A stretch of DNA of 5,760 nt. Source: Anaerolineales bacterium. GTDB taxonomy: Bacteria > Chloroflexota > Anaerolineae > Anaerolineales > UBA4823. Within the stretch, counting starts at the first letter, position 1; each line of letters begins with the position of its first letter. A program made the position numbers and the translations under genes. The notes beneath the pieces are model-generated. The model was not told the DNA's origin. It worked only from the letters and a program-made list of their open reading frames with translations, and ran no database searches. The stretch covers positions 1 through 5,760 of the forward strand of contig JALHTN010000348.1 in the NCBI GenBank assembly GCA_022865865.1, written 5' to 3'. Shown piece by piece: positions 5,234 through 5,760 of this stretch.

Positions 5234-5760
5234 TTAATCCTCGATCAAGCGGGCTTCCTTTCCTGGCTGACTGACAAGGACCTCAATCACTCCCGGGATT
5301 CGATTCAGTTTGGCCACAACCGCAGAAGAATATTCGCCAGTTGTGATCACATGCACATTCGGACCTGCATCGATCGTAAAACACACTGGCATTCCTTCTG
5401 TGCGCCATTCGATCACGCTCTGCATCACCGCCAATGTTGCCGGCTGCCAGTAATACAATTGTGGTTGGGAAGTCATCATCACCGCATGCATGAGGTTGCT
5501 ATCCAATTCTACAATATCTGCGAAAGCGTGAAAATCACGCTTTAAGATCGCTTGCCGGCACAGGTCCAGCCTGCGTTCGGCATCTGCGACGCGCGCATCT
5601 TGCAGCAAGCTGCTTCCAGCCAGGATATGCCCAGCCACCGATCCAGTTTCCTTGTGTTCCTTACTGACAATAGCAATACAGTCATGGAGATCCCAGTAAT
5701 CAGAGGCTGCGATTGAAAAAGCATAGGATGTTTCGTCATCCTGACCAGCTTTCCATTCCA
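5234..5760 (-). CDS. mvaD: Diphosphomevalonate or phosphomevalonate decarboxylase, C-terminal part (5' end outside window)
   Basis: This is the C-terminal 174 residues of a GHMP-kinase-superfamily decarboxylase of the mevalonate pathway to isopentenyl units. The diagnostic segment 'FTIDAGPNVHVI' carries the catalytic Asp (codon 5369-5371). Upstream are 'ELDSNLMHAVMMTS', 'YYWQPATLAVM' and, near the window edge, 'SDYWDLHDCIAIVS', all typical of the family. The frame is open to the right edge. A GTG at 5638 is in frame, but the conserved text continues upstream of it, so it is internal. Classical enzymes convert mevalonate diphosphate to isopentenyl diphosphate. A homologue from Roseiflexus castenholzii (Chloroflexota) instead uses mevalonate 5-phosphate and works with an isopentenyl phosphate kinase. 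The residues that separate the two are not all visible, so the substrate is left open. It is transcribed in the same direction as rseP but separated from it by 182 nt with its own promoter. Confidence 0.9.
   Translation of the reverse strand, partial: EWKAGQDDETSYAFSIAASDYWDLHDCIAIVSKEHKETGSVAGHILAGSSLLQDARVADAERRLDLCRQAILKRDFHAFADIVELDSNLMHAVMMTSQPQLYYWQPATLAVMQSVIEWRTEGMPVCFTIDAGPNVHVITTGEYSSAVVAKLNRIPGVIEVLVSQPGKEARLIED

Noticed and set aside
5201..5545. Plus-strand frame rich in His and Cys, resembling a metal-binding protein
   Set aside because: It lies antisense to the well-conserved decarboxylase gene; its His and Cys residues come from reading that gene backwards, and it has no family similarity that I can see.
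5234..5638. GTG at 5638 as the start of a short separate gene
   Set aside because: Family-conserved sequence continues in frame upstream of the GTG to the window edge, so it is an internal Val codon.

Overview
The window reads as ordinary chromosomal DNA of an uncultured-type Chloroflexota bacterium, probably Anaerolineae-like. The basis is recognition, not a search. The RadC C-terminus has a wording I associate with that group. A mevalonate-type decarboxylase is present where many bacteria carry MEP-pathway genes. GC content looks close to 50% by eye. No insertion sequence, CRISPR array, tRNA, rRNA or phage gene is visible.

Layout: the left edge holds the 3' part of radC on the + strand. 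Everything else is on the - strand. Read right to left, the order is the 3' part of a (di)phosphomevalonate decarboxylase gene (mvaD-like), a 182-base intergenic region with a good sigma-70-type promoter and two inverted repeats, then five closely packed genes: rseP-type site-2 protease, HEAT-repeat protein, AEC-family (auxin efflux carrier-like) permease, membrane-anchored MA-like metallopeptidase, and acylphosphatase. The junctions are 46 nt, 2 nt, a 1-nt overlap and an 8-nt overlap, so the five genes very probably form one operon with translational coupling at its distal end. The acylphosphatase and radC converge with only 4 nt between their stop codons.

Function: three of the five products are membrane-embedded or membrane-anchored (intramembrane protease, permease, extracytoplasmic peptidase) and one is a cytoplasmic helical-repeat scaffold. 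A role in envelope protein quality control or signalling can be proposed but is not shown by the sequence. In many bacteria rseP sits beside the MEP-pathway gene dxr; here its upstream neighbour is a mevalonate-pathway gene. The substrate of that enzyme (mevalonate phosphate or diphosphate) cannot be settled because its N-terminal half lies outside the window. No clearly novel system was found. The most interesting points are the operon composition, the isoprenoid-gene neighbour and the palindromic promoter region.
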